Shown piece by piece: positions 19,555 through 28,653 of a stretch of 49,493 bases of DNA. Each line of letters begins with the position of its first letter. Position 1 is the first letter of the stretch. A program made the translations under genes and the position numbers. Origin of the DNA: Nemertoderma westbladi (Eukaryota > Xenacoelomorpha > Nemertodermatida > Nemertodermatidae); contig JAUCBJ010000793.1 in assembly GCA_032718475.1 (NCBI GenBank), forward strand, positions 1-49,493, read 5' to 3'. The notes under the pieces are model-generated. The model searched no databases and was not told where the DNA came from. It was given only the letters and a program-made list of their open reading frames with translations.

Positions 19555-20007
19555 GGTGGTCAGATATTAATGACGTGAACGTGCTTCAGTATCGTCTTTT
19601 AATCTCAAAAAGTGGAGAAATCGAGTCAACCTTGCTGCCACCTTGTAAGTATTGTTTATACACCTATATATCCAAAGCCAACTACCAAGCGTATATTTGG
19701 AAAAAAGTTTAGTATCCATCATCAATGTACCTTCTCCCATTATACTGTAGGTCTGTCTGTTAGATGAGGAGGATATGATAATACCTGATTGGATGCATGT
19801 TCTTCCAGCTCCATCATCAATCCTCTATCTCTCTCTATCTGCTGTATTGAAATTGTACTACGTCATGTAAACCACTAACGTATCTGCCTACAAAATAAAC
19901 TTCATTGCATTGAGTTGTACAAATTCAAGTAATGCACCAAATGGAAGGAGGCGGAATTGGAATGAACTGATGCACTTGACACCTCAGATGATGAAGATGA
20001 TTTCTAA
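19555..20007 (+). pseudogene. Cys-rich repetitive gene copy 2, C-terminal part (inverted)
   Basis: The plus strand encodes NDVNVLQYRLLISKSGEIES, TLLPPCKYCL, then KANYQAYIW. After frame changes, a DWMHVLPAPSS block appears near 19785, a Cys-containing stretch at about 19890-19960, and an acidic end DALDTSDDEDDF with stop near 20007. It mirrors 18120-18798 on the other strand. AATAAA at about 20134 could be its poly(A) signal. The N-terminal part is absent. Not functional as seen. Confidence 0.55.
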
Positions 20008-20129
20008 TACAGCAATAATTGTATCACATACATTACCTACTCGACTAAGAATACTCTATTTGCTCGGATGACATCATCACATACCAATTAAGAATACGTA
20101 CATAGGCCTACATAATTATCTATTTATTA

Positions 20130-20140
20130 TTAAATAAAGA
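20130..20140 (+). terminator. Candidate poly(A) signal AATAAA
   Basis: TTAAATAAAGAGTATTC lies about 130 bases after the stop of Cys-rich copy 2. A single hexamer in AT-rich DNA is weak evidence. Confidence 0.25.
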
Positions 20141-20246
20141 GTATTCAAAAATGTTATTATCGATGGAATCATCTTTGCAGAAATCATCTAGGAAAAATTA
20201 TGATGAACATATAAATTGAAGTGAATATACTAAAAGAACTAACCTC

Positions 20247-20323
20247 TCTTTTGTGGTAGGTGACAAGTCATTTGTTTGTGTCATATCTGAGTCATCTTTA
20301 ATTGCATCTGTAGTGGTAGTCAT
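20247..20323 (-). CDS. Possible first coding exon
   Basis: Minus strand: an ATG in a good context (GGTTACCATGACTACC) opens about 25 codons (MTTTTDAIKDDSDMTQTNDL ...) ending at AGAGAG followed by GTTAGT, a plausible splice donor. The next exon would lie at lower coordinates, towards the Cys-rich copy 1. No protein match is recognised, and such short frames arise by chance. Confidence 0.22.
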
Positions 20324-20329
20324 GGTAAC

Positions 20330-20715
20330 CTGTGAAGGAGTGTTGTCGGAAATGCCATTTAGATGTCACTTGTTATTTTAAAGTGATTTGTAGTCACATC
20401 TTGATTGTTATTTATTGACATAATATTTGTTAAAGTTACTATTTTGAAACAGAGTGGAATGAGATTAAAATGATGAAAAATAAAAATATTTCAAACATGG
20501 GTATATCTTTGGAACCATATATCACCGTTATAACAAAACAGGTTTAGCTCTCAGTATAGCAAAATTTTCCAAAACTAATATTCAATAAAATGTGGCAATT
20601 TGTTTTTAAAATAATGGTATTGTTCTAGAATGGTAGCTATTTTTCTAAAACATGTCAATTTTCATTTAGCAGCGTTCCCATGGTAACAATAATTATATTC
20701 CAGAATTTTATGTCA
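20330..20715. other. AT-rich gap
   Basis: No gene or clear repeat seen. TAGAATGGTAGCTATTTTTC at about 20635 has a loose echo (AGAACAGTAGCTATCTTTTTC) just beyond the other end of BEL element 2 at about 27544, in what was contiguous DNA before insertion. Confidence 0.5.
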
Positions 20716-20720
20716 CATTT

Positions 20721-20995
20721 TGTCGTACATGTATCAACCAATTACTTGGTTGTAATGGAAAATGATCTTTTAATGTAAAACTTTACTGTTTTCTTGATAA
20801 TATAAATGTTAATTAATCTACACATATCCCGTCACCTCAATACTTCATATATCAAATTAATTATAGTATGAGTCGAACACATGTTGGCACATAAAGTGGT
20901 ACTGTAACTTGTATCATATTGTTTGCACAGTAAATCAATTAATGTAAGTGTGAGGTATGATCTCATAAGTGGATAAAATAATATATTGCACGACA
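20721..20995 (-). repeat. BEL element 2 3' LTR
   Basis: 275 bp, identical by eye to 27254-27528. Ends are TGTCG/CGACA. Preceded on the element strand by the polypurine tract. Confidence 0.96.
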
Positions 20996-21005
20996 CTCCT
21001 CCCTT
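20996..21005 (-). other. BEL element 2 polypurine tract
   Basis: AAGGGAGGAG on the minus strand, abutting the 3' LTR start (TGTCGTGC). It would prime plus-strand cDNA synthesis. Confidence 0.85.
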
Positions 21006-21305
21006 GCATATCATGCAAAATCTAAATCAATAAAATAATTACATAACACTACTGTACTGATATGATTTATCCCTCAACACAATAAATAAATTCTACAGTA
21101 CATAATTGTAAATTGAAAGTAATTTTCATTTACAGTACTACATAAACTTACATACGTTTCCGCTATATAAACAATAATCTTACTTACGTTTCCGATATAT
21201 AAACAATAACGCACTAGTATAATACTAGGTAGAACACACAAATATTCACTAAATATATAATAAAGTAACATAATCCAACTCGAGTTTGTTCAATACTGTA
21301 TGTAA

Positions 21306-24300
21306 TTATTTTGCATTGTAAAATCCTGGTTTTATTTTTCTCTTAGCCAAGCGTGAAAGACGAGAATTGTCAGTTATGATCGCTGTCTCATCGTTTGTTA
21401 TCTTATTGTCTACTGGAACTGGCTTGAGATTATCTTTATCTGGTTTAATAGTCGTGTCAGTTGGTTTGTCCGCTGTTATTTCCAATGGAATAACATGACG
21501 TATGGAACGACTAAGAAGTCTTGCTTCCCGACCTCTTTCAGCAACATTTACTGTTATTGCGCGAATAACTCCATCACGACTTACTATCAACTTGTTAACC
21601 ATACACAACTTCCAGAGACATCTTGGAAGTTTTTCATCAAGAAGTAAACACATATCTCCAACCTTAGGGATGATTGTGTTTCTGTTATAGTGATTTTGGG
21701 AACGATGGTGTTGCCGAAGTTCTGCGACGTATTCTTCACGAAATAATTTCCAATATAAATTGGACGCTCTTTCTTGATATTTAAGTCGATTTATAAGATT
21801 CGTTCGAGACAAATCTAGATTAATTGATTTTACGGTAGGGGATGGAAGTGCACAAAGTCTTTTTCCTACCAAGAAATGGCTGGGTGTCAATATCTGGTAA
21901 TTTTCTTTGCTGTCGCTATAAATAAAGGTTAGTGGTCTGCTATTAACAACTGCCTCACATGATGTAAGTACAGTACGAATTTCCTCTTCAGTTAAAACTG
22001 TTCTCCCTAACGTCTTGCGAAGAACTCCTTTGGTCACACCGACCAAACGCTCTATAAAGCCATATGCCGCCGGGTAGCGTTCTACATTAAATACCCATTT
22101 TGTTAAGAGTTCTCCAAACTCCTTGCGTACTATGTCACTGTCAAGAAATTTGTTATACAGTTTGATATCTGCTGCTGATCGTTTGAATGTAGAAGCATTG
22201 TCACTAAAAATTAATGCTGGAACTCCACGTCTTGCTATAAATCGCCGGAATGCACTGATAAATGCTGCAACACTTAAGCTGGTCACGAGTTCCAAGTGCA
22301 CTGCTCTTACTACGGCACAAGTGAACAGACATATATAAACCTTAAATGTTGAACCAATCGGATCGGAAAGAGATCTAACTGCCATCACTGGTCCTGCAAA
22401 ATCTATCCCGACATTAGTAAAGGGACTTGTGTCGATAGTCATGCGTTCAATGGGCAAAGGACTTGTTTCCTGTTTTGTATAAGGTCTGCCTTGTATTCTT
22501 TTACAGGTTACACAGTTTCGTAAAACATTCTTAATGACTTGACGCGCTCGGGGGATCCAATATCTTTCCCGTATTTGTACCAGCGTGTCTCTTACACGTG
22601 AATGCATAACTTTATGATGAGCATTTAAAATTACTAGCTTAGTGAAATGATCTTTCGGTGGGAGTAGTATTGGATTTTGAGCCTGCCATGTTAAGTATGG
22701 GGTCTGTGCTCTACCTTTGGAGCGTAATACACCTTGGTGGTCAATAAATAAGTTTAATTGCTTAATAATGTTTGGACATCGACCACGTTTCGGTTGTTGC
22801 AAGTATTCTAATTCTGGTTTATAATGTTCTAATTGTATCATTCGAAGTAGTGTAATTTCCGCTTGAGTCATTTCTTCTGCCGAAGGAACTACACTTAGGG
22901 AAAGCGGATGTTTGTGTATGCTTGCTCGAATGTTGCTCACAAACCTGAGCACCCACGCAAGCTTTCGTATAATTACAGTATGATTGCTATAATTGGAGTA
23001 TGGGAAACAATTGCTAATAACTTCATCGGGTGATTTAATGGTCGTAACAGCTACAATGGATGATTTGAATTCCTTTAGACAATCTTGGGATACCTCTATT
23101 GGATCTATAACTAATTTGTTCGGCCAAGTTTCCTCTTCTGCGCTTAAGAACTTTGGGCCATTGAACCAAGTAGTTGCCTTTATGAGTTGTTCTACTGTCA
23201 TACCTCTTGTGGGTAAGTCGGCCGGATTTTGTATTCCTGGACAAAACCGCCACTGTCCTTTCAATTGTTGAGTTAATGAACGTATCTCCGTAACCCTGGA
23301 TTGAACCCACTGTTTGCAGTTTGAACTAGTCGCTTTTATCCAGTAAATTACATCTACTGCATCTGACCACAAGTAAACTTTGCATGGTAATTTTAGACCT
23401 TGTTTGACAAATGTAATTAATCTTATCATAATGAGTGCTCCTAAGAGTTCGAGTCGTGGTGTACCCAAAGAGTTTCCGTTTTTTGGTACTGGGTTAACCT
23501 TTGCTTTCGATGCTAATAGTTTCACACTTGATGTGTTATCTGTGTAAGTTGTGCGAATATATGCCACACCTGCATAAATATATTTGCTAGCGTCTGAGAA
23601 TCCGTGTATTTCAAACGTAGCAATGTCTCTTGTAGTGTCAAATAGATATCGTGGCACAGTTATATTATTTATATGAGGTATATCTTCTAAACATTTCTTG
23701 AATACCTTAACCATATGATCTGGTAATGGGCTATTCCACTCTAAACTTACTTTAGTCTTACAAAGTTCTTGAAACATGACCTTAAATTGAGCCGTAAATG
23801 GTGAAAGTAAACCAAGAGGGTCGTACAACCTTGCTGAAAGTTGAAGAATGACTTTTTTTGTTAAAGGGAGAGTTGCAATAAAGTTATATACTGGCAAAAC
23901 GTCATAGCCAAGTGTATCTGTTGACAAATCCCAACATTGACCAAGCACGCGTCTTACAGTATTCGTTTGAGGTGGTGATAAACTGAGATTCGTTTTTGCA
24001 AATGATTGATCTTCCTCAATTATACTTTCTGCTGTGCGATTATTACAGTTGCTTGCCCTTTCTTCAACTGTATTAAACATTCTTTGTAACTCACAACTAT
24101 TTGTGGTCCACCGTCTAATTTTAAATCCCGCCCGTCCTAAAATAGATTTGCATGTTGTTTGCAACAATCTACCTTCTTCTACCGAATTGGCTCCTGAACA
24201 TAAATCGTCCACATGAATCTCACGCAACTTCTCAATAGCATCCCTTTCACTCTGTTGTAGATCCGTTCTTTCTGATTCAATGTCCAAATGGTGCTTTACA

Positions 24301-25181
24301 ATCCCTCCCAAAATATGAGGTGAACAAGTGAGCCCAAAAAGAGCCCTTGTGTATCGATATGCCTGTATGTTTGCTTCTTCAATAACAATGCCTGAGCAGC
24401 TTTTAATCCACAAAAAACGTAAACAGTTTTGATCATTTTCATTTGTCTGGCAGCGTAGGAAGGCTTGTTCAATATCAGCAGTGATTCCTATGCTGTGAAG
24501 CCTGAAGTGTAGCAATGAATGACACAAATTTGGAAATAAATGCGAGCCAGATTCTAAACAATCATTCAATGATAGGTCGGTAGGAAATGTTCTAGCTGAT
24601 GCATTAAATACAACTCTTAATTTTGTGCTTAATCGAGTTTCCCTCAACACCCCATGATGTGGAATGTAATGTGCTACTTGATCCTTACTTATTGGTTCCC
24701 TATGATCTACTGGTTCGATATAGCCTTTGGAAAGATGATCCGTTATGACGTCATGATATCTTTGTAAAATGCCCATCTTCTGTAATCTGTGTATTAATGA
24801 TGCTAGTTGTTTAAGACACAGACAATAGTGGTCCTGCAAACTGCTAGGTGCTAACTTCCATGGTAACGAAACGGAATACATTCCATTAATGAATACTATT
24901 TCCTTTAAAACATTCTTAGGGTCATCAAAGTCATTGGGTGAAGTTATACCTATACTTTCTAATGTCCAGAATGCTTGCAGTAATTTTAAAATTACGTCAT
25001 TTTCATTTTCATCTAATGTATCTGAATCTGTGTTTGTAATCTTAGTGATGATAGACATACAAGATCCAATGTTGTGTGGGTTAGAATGACTTAAATGTGT
25101 ATTGTAAGAAATTTTTCCCGAAAGCAACCAACCCACTCCGCTATCCAGTGCCACTAAGAAATTTTTCCCGAAAGCAACCAA
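21306..25181 (-). CDS. BEL element 2 Pol (RT, RNase H, integrase)
   Basis: A 1291-codon open frame with no internal stop. RT has ITADIEQAFLRCQ near residue 235 and EIHVDDLCSG near 323 (HVDD instead of YVDD). A connection RLYDPLGLLSPF lies near 451. RNase H starts at IHGFSDASKYIYAG near 525 and ends at PADLPTRG near 653. Integrase has HHCC (HHKVMH, CVTC near 890), catalytic residues in VGIDFAGP (about 927), FSDNAS (about 994) and GFIERLVG (about 1045), and a DUF5641-type tail (PKVGDMCLLLDE near 1172). The first 25 residues repeat the end of the Gag-protease ORF because of a 50-bp tandem duplication, so the real frame should come from Gag-protease. Confidence 0.95.
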   Translation of the reverse strand: MVAFGKNFLVALDSGVGWLLSGKISYNTHLSHSNPHNIGSCMSIITKITNTDSDTLDENENDVILKLLQAFWTLESIGITSPNDFDDPKNVLKEIVFINGMYSVSLPWKLAPSSLQDHYCLCLKQLASLIHRLQKMGILQRYHDVITDHLSKGYIEPVDHREPISKDQVAHYIPHHGVLRETRLSTKLRVVFNASARTFPTDLSLNDCLESGSHLFPNLCHSLLHFRLHSIGITADIEQAFLRCQTNENDQNCLRFLWIKSCSGIVIEEANIQAYRYTRALFGLTCSPHILGGIVKHHLDIESERTDLQQSERDAIEKLREIHVDDLCSGANSVEEGRLLQTTCKSILGRAGFKIRRWTTNSCELQRMFNTVEERASNCNNRTAESIIEEDQSFAKTNLSLSPPQTNTVRRVLGQCWDLSTDTLGYDVLPVYNFIATLPLTKKVILQLSARLYDPLGLLSPFTAQFKVMFQELCKTKVSLEWNSPLPDHMVKVFKKCLEDIPHINNITVPRYLFDTTRDIATFEIHGFSDASKYIYAGVAYIRTTYTDNTSSVKLLASKAKVNPVPKNGNSLGTPRLELLGALIMIRLITFVKQGLKLPCKVYLWSDAVDVIYWIKATSSNCKQWVQSRVTEIRSLTQQLKGQWRFCPGIQNPADLPTRGMTVEQLIKATTWFNGPKFLSAEEETWPNKLVIDPIEVSQDCLKEFKSSIVAVTTIKSPDEVISNCFPYSNYSNHTVIIRKLAWVLRFVSNIRASIHKHPLSLSVVPSAEEMTQAEITLLRMIQLEHYKPELEYLQQPKRGRCPNIIKQLNLFIDHQGVLRSKGRAQTPYLTWQAQNPILLPPKDHFTKLVILNAHHKVMHSRVRDTLVQIRERYWIPRARQVIKNVLRNCVTCKRIQGRPYTKQETSPLPIERMTIDTSPFTNVGIDFAGPVMAVRSLSDPIGSTFKVYICLFTCAVVRAVHLELVTSLSVAAFISAFRRFIARRGVPALIFSDNASTFKRSAADIKLYNKFLDSDIVRKEFGELLTKWVFNVERYPAAYGFIERLVGVTKGVLRKTLGRTVLTEEEIRTVLTSCEAVVNSRPLTFIYSDSKENYQILTPSHFLVGKRLCALPSPTVKSINLDLSRTNLINRLKYQERASNLYWKLFREEYVAELRQHHRSQNHYNRNTIIPKVGDMCLLLDEKLPRCLWKLCMVNKLIVSRDGVIRAITVNVAERGREARLLSRSIRHVIPLEITADKPTDTTIKPDKDNLKPVPVDNKITNDETAIITDNSRLSRLAKRKIKPGFYNAK

Positions 25182-25204
25182 CCCACTCCGCTATCCAGTG
25201 CCAC
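25105..25204. repeat. 50-bp perfect tandem duplication in BEL element 2
   Basis: TAAGAAATTTTTCCCGAAAG ... CAGTGCCAC occurs twice head to tail (25105-25154, 25155-25204). Fifty is not a multiple of three, so it moves the protease-RT linker out of frame; both frames encode LVALDSGVGWLLSGKIS. Confidence 0.97.
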
Positions 25205-26605
25205 AAGATCAGAGTTAGTTGCTCTCAACACTGACCCGGAAACCAAGTTCCAATACTGATCGGCTCCCACCAACAAATCGATAATGAAATCACCTCCGTT
25301 ATTTGGAATACTTAATGAAGGATCAGCCAACTCCGAAGCTTGTAAGTCTAATGTACATGTTTCTTTCCATGCTTTATTTCCAATCCCTGCCTTTAGTGGT
25401 GGGCAAATATTGTGTGTTATTAATGCTTTAATATTCTTCGTAGAACCATCACGTAAAATTAAAGTCAGCTGAGTGACATCATAAATATTTGGCTCTGTGC
25501 TGACACCTCCAAAACCTCCTACCTCACTACCTTGTTTACCGCACAACGGTAAATAATGTTTATCCGCAAACCGTTTTGTTATAAATGTAATTTGTGCGCC
25601 TGGATCAAATAATATGTTAATGATGCACTCCTGATTGGATGCAAGCAAACAGCGTACAACTGCTGTTTGTAAAAGAACGTCACCATCTGTTTCGTCATAA
25701 TGTGGCATGACCATTTGTAATCCTGAAATTGGTTCTGTTGATTCAGTGTTTGTAATAACTACTGGTGCTTGTATATGTGTTGGATTTGGCTTGGTGTTTT
25801 TTCTACAAATCGATGTGTGGTGACCGTGAGAGTGACATATGTAACACGGTTTCTTTCTTCTGCAATGTCGTATTTGATGAGAGTTGTCGAGGCACTTATA
25901 ACAACGATTGTTTGTAGTTAAAAAATTCCTCCTTTGTTCAACATCTGCTATTATGTGACACGTTGATGAGTAGTGTCCTTGTTTGCAATACACGCAGTGG
26001 GGCATTGCTGCTGATGCTGGTCTGGAGAAGTTTGATACCGTTTGCTCTGACTGGCGTGAGTTTCGGGTATCAAAACGCTGCATATTGTTTGCTCTGTAGT
26101 TGTTATTTGTATATTTATTAGTTGCTGAATTCGACACTACCAGTGCTGATGCGCTTGGCATTGCATATGATTGATTAATACTTCCATAAACTGCTTTATT
26201 GCTTTGAGATAATTCCGCTACAGCATCTTCCGTGGCTAAATGGATTTTCAGCTGTGCCATTACCCACTCTAAATTATCAACCTTGTTTTCTGTGAGTCTT
26301 AACAACCGTTTTGTTATATCAACTGATATTACCCTTAAAATATCTGGAATAACTATTCTTTGGTACTCAACTGTTGTAACCCCCAATGCTTCCAATGCTC
26401 TTATATTTGATGTGCAGGTATCATAAACTTGTCGGAGGGTGCTCGCTTTGCCTAACCTATGTGAAATGTTACGTAACTGTTCAATGTGACAATTTATTAT
26501 TCGACTCTCCTGCCCAAACTGCTCTTTTAATAATTCCATAGCTATACTGTAGTTATCCCCTGTTACAGGAAGTCCCGCTACGACTGATTTGGCTGGTCCC
26601 TCCAA
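25154..26605 (-). CDS. BEL element 2 Gag C-terminal part and protease
   Basis: A 483-codon frame begins with a TTG (not a real start) inside the Gag domain: EGPAKSVVAGLPVTGDNYS, MELLKEQFGQESRII. Three Cys/His knuckles follow at about residues 200-270 (CVYCKQGHYSSTC, CYKCLDNSHQIRHC, CYICHSHGHHTSIC). The protease active site reads NILFDPGAQITFIT near residue 330, with DPG where DSG or DTG is usual. The frame ends in LLSGKIS at the 50-bp duplication. Upstream, Gag continues in another register (26578-27153). The product would package RNA and mature the polyprotein if the frames were continuous. Confidence 0.92.
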   Translation of the reverse strand: MEGPAKSVVAGLPVTGDNYSIAMELLKEQFGQESRIINCHIEQLRNISHRLGKASTLRQVYDTCTSNIRALEALGVTTVEYQRIVIPDILRVISVDITKRLLRLTENKVDNLEWVMAQLKIHLATEDAVAELSQSNKAVYGSINQSYAMPSASALVVSNSATNKYTNNNYRANNMQRFDTRNSRQSEQTVSNFSRPASAAMPHCVYCKQGHYSSTCHIIADVEQRRNFLTTNNRCYKCLDNSHQIRHCRRKKPCYICHSHGHHTSICRKNTKPNPTHIQAPVVITNTESTEPISGLQMVMPHYDETDGDVLLQTAVVRCLLASNQECIINILFDPGAQITFITKRFADKHYLPLCGKQGSEVGGFGGVSTEPNIYDVTQLTLILRDGSTKNIKALITHNICPPLKAGIGNKAWKETCTLDLQASELADPSLSIPNNGGDFIIDLLVGADQYWNLVSGSVLRATNSDLVALDSGVGWLLSGKIS

Positions 26606-27153
26606 ACTTTGTGTTGGAATTTTAGCACATCTGGAAGCCCAGAATCATGAATTGCTGATTGGAATGCATCCCTCCAGCCACAATAATTGAGAGGGTTACC
26701 ATTAAATTTTGGTGGTTGTAATTTTGGCAAGACAGAACGTGCTACTATACTACTACTATGAAATGTAGGAACGTTACTTGGCTGTACCGGTACAAAATTT
26801 TCATTAATCTCAGACTGATTTTGTACTACAGTACCCTGATAATCTGCATAATTAGCACCGGAAATTGAGAGTTTGAGTTTAGTGATAGTGTCAGATAGTC
26901 TAACCTCATACTTCACTGCACCTTCAGTGTCAGTTTCTACAATGTCCTCTTCCATCAGTGACCAAATCTTTTCGTTAATAATGTTTAGTCTTTCTCTGTA
27001 GTTTTCGAGTGTCGCTATCTTACTTGTTCGACTTTCAATGTTGAGAGTGCCAATGTCGTCCTCTATGGAGTCGATGGAGATTGTGGTAGCCGACCGAATG
27101 CCCTTCCTTGATCCACGTAGTTGACGCAATTCCTTTTCTTCCAACATTGCCAT
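26578..27153 (-). CDS. BEL element 2 Gag N-terminal part
   Basis: The likely start is the ATG at 27153 (MAMLEEKELRQLRGSRKG), about 90 bases after the primer-binding site. The frame can be extended to 27237 only through non-ATG codons. A helical segment (LENYRERLNIINEKIWSLME) is followed by the DUF1759-type core LPKLQPPKFNGNPLNYCGWR and FQSAIHDSGLPDVLKFQ. Where family members continue into the EGPAKS block, this copy shifts frame near 26590-26605 and stops at 26578, so a small deletion is inferred. Confidence 0.9.
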   Translation of the reverse strand: MAMLEEKELRQLRGSRKGIRSATTISIDSIEDDIGTLNIESRTSKIATLENYRERLNIINEKIWSLMEEDIVETDTEGAVKYEVRLSDTITKLKLSISGANYADYQGTVVQNQSEINENFVPVQPSNVPTFHSSSIVARSVLPKLQPPKFNGNPLNYCGWRDAFQSAIHDSGLPDVLKFQHKVWRDQPNQS

Positions 27154-27243
27154 GATGAATGATGATGATGCCGTTTCAATAATACCAGTGAACTTACTCA
27201 AATGTAATAAATTACTCAATTTAAATACAATTATCAATTTTTA

Positions 27244-27253
27244 TCGGGCGCCA
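27244..27253 (-). other. BEL element 2 primer-binding site
   Basis: TGGCGCCCGA directly follows the 5' LTR on the minus strand. It begins with TGG, the complement of a tRNA CCA end, and its first ten bases match a lysine-tRNA-type site; the remainder (TAAAAATTG) does not. Confidence 0.8.
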
Positions 27254-27528
27254 TGTCGTACATGTATCAACCAATTACTTGGTTGTAATGGAAAATGATC
27301 TTTTAATGTAAAACTTTACTGTTTTCTTGATAATATAAATGTTAATTAATCTACACATATCCCGTCACCTCAATACTTCATATATCAAATTAATTATAGT
27401 ATGAGTCGAACACATGTTGGCACATAAAGTGGTACTGTAACTTGTATCATATTGTTTGCACAGTAAATCAATTAATGTAAGTGTGAGGTATGATCTCATA
27501 AGTGGATAAAATAATATATTGCACGACA
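27254..27528 (-). repeat. BEL element 2 5' LTR
   Basis: 275 bp, identical by eye to 20721-20995. On the minus strand it begins TGTCGTGCAAT and ends GTACGACA. Confidence 0.96.
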
Positions 27529-27533
27529 CATTT

Positions 27534-28155
27534 AGAATTGTTAGAACAGTAGCTATCTTTTTCAAAAGATGCGATGAATTTATATTGAGTTATTAGAATA
27601 CTACAGCATGTTTGTTGTTTTACCATTTCCATGACAACCGGTGATAACACCAAGTCAGCTACCGATTCAGATTTGTTATCATATCAAAATGAATGGCCAG
27701 AAGCTAGGTCTTCCCAAAAATATAAGTTCCAGATGGTTACCAAAAAGTATCCCCTATGCTGGCTGGCCCATGGACTACTACTAATATGTGTTAAAAACAC
27801 TCTATACTTAATTTCGTGTTTAATTATTTTTGGTTTATTGTGTTTTAATTACTATATATATTATTCCGCAATAATTTTTATTGTCCATTTAAATCACTCA
27901 TGATGTCCTTTTTTTGACTTTTTATGTCCTCCAGAAATTTACCGTTTGGTTCCATGCTACTGGTTTCTCTACTGCTGTTCTCTCAGGCTATCAGTACCGG
28001 TATTAGTATATAGAGCACTATGTTGCACACCAGGTGCAGTATTGCTGTATTGTATGTACATATGTACAGACTGTCCCATACCGATTGGTGCAATGCGGAC
28101 TCGTTAGCCAGAGAAAGGCGTCCAATGGTGCGAGTTAATGATGCGGATTTTATAG
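27534..28155. other. Gap between BEL element 2 and Mutator-like remnant
   Basis: An ATG-started frame at 27631-27903 reads MTTGDNTKSATDSDLLSYQN, then becomes hydrophobic and AT-driven. I recognise nothing and treat it as unsupported. The rest is AT-rich. Confidence 0.4.
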
Positions 28156-28159
28156 TCGC

Positions 28160-28485
28160 TGTATCTGATAGGACCCCCTGTCACGATAGAGGATGCGTCG
28201 ATATACATAGAGACCTTCGAGACACCAAAGATTGCCGGTACTTTCGATTCCTACAGAGATTTAAGACTAGGTTTCTGGAAAATATCTTTCTGTCCTAAGG
28301 ATTATAAGATGTCGCCTTGTACATGTTTGCCTTTTTTAAAACATTATCATTGCAAACATATATTAGGTATTGCAATTCAGCAGAAACTCGTAAAAACTCC
28401 GTTGAGCGTGATAACGGTTCCGCTGGGACAGAAACCCAAGAAAGGAAGGCCGAAGAGGGTGTCTAAATGTTTATCGCGAGATTGA
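28160..28485 (+). pseudogene. Mutator-like transposase C-terminus with SWIM zinc finger
   Basis: The frame ending at the TGA at 28483-28485 reads ... FWKISFCPKDYKMSPCTC, LPFLKHYHCKHILGIAI, then LGQKPKKGRPKRVSK. This is a SWIM finger (C-x-C-xn-C-x-H) followed by the basic GRPK tail common at the end of MULE transposases and related SWIM proteins. About 105 codons are open before a stop near 28155. The DDE catalytic region is not seen, so this is a 5'-truncated fragment or a last exon. Confidence 0.6.
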
Positions 28486-28588
28486 ATTATACATTACTTT
28501 TGGATCTCTTTATCATCTTGGACTTTAACTGTATTACTGTACTGCACTACTGTATTACCACAACTAACTGACTCTGCTACAACCAACC

Positions 28589-28649
28589 TTCTTTAATTAA
28601 TTAATTACTAGTTTATACGCTAATACTGTAATATGGGTTAATTAAAGAA
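28589..28649. repeat. 12-bp perfect inverted repeat before the RLE element ATG
   Basis: TTCTTTAATTAA (28589-28600) and TTAATTAAAGAA (28638-28649) can form a hairpin with a 37-base loop. The second arm ends four bases before the ATG at 28654. It could be the 5' end structure of the element or a chance AT palindrome. Confidence 0.6.
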
Positions 28650-28653
28650 GAAT

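Larger units (their letters stand above)
20721..27528 (-). mobile_element. BEL/Pao LTR retrotransposon, element 2 (full length, 6808 bp)
   Basis: Two 275-bp LTRs (20721-20995 and 27254-27528) look identical by eye, begin TGTCG and end CGACA, and are flanked by a CATTT target duplication (20716-20720, 27529-27533). Inside, on the minus strand, lie a primer-binding site (TGGCGCCCGA at 27253-27244), Gag, protease, RT, RNase H, integrase and a polypurine tract (AAGGGAGGAG at 21005-20996). LTR identity indicates recent insertion. Two breaks in the coding region, a 50-bp tandem duplication and a small indel in Gag, disable it. Confidence 0.97.
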
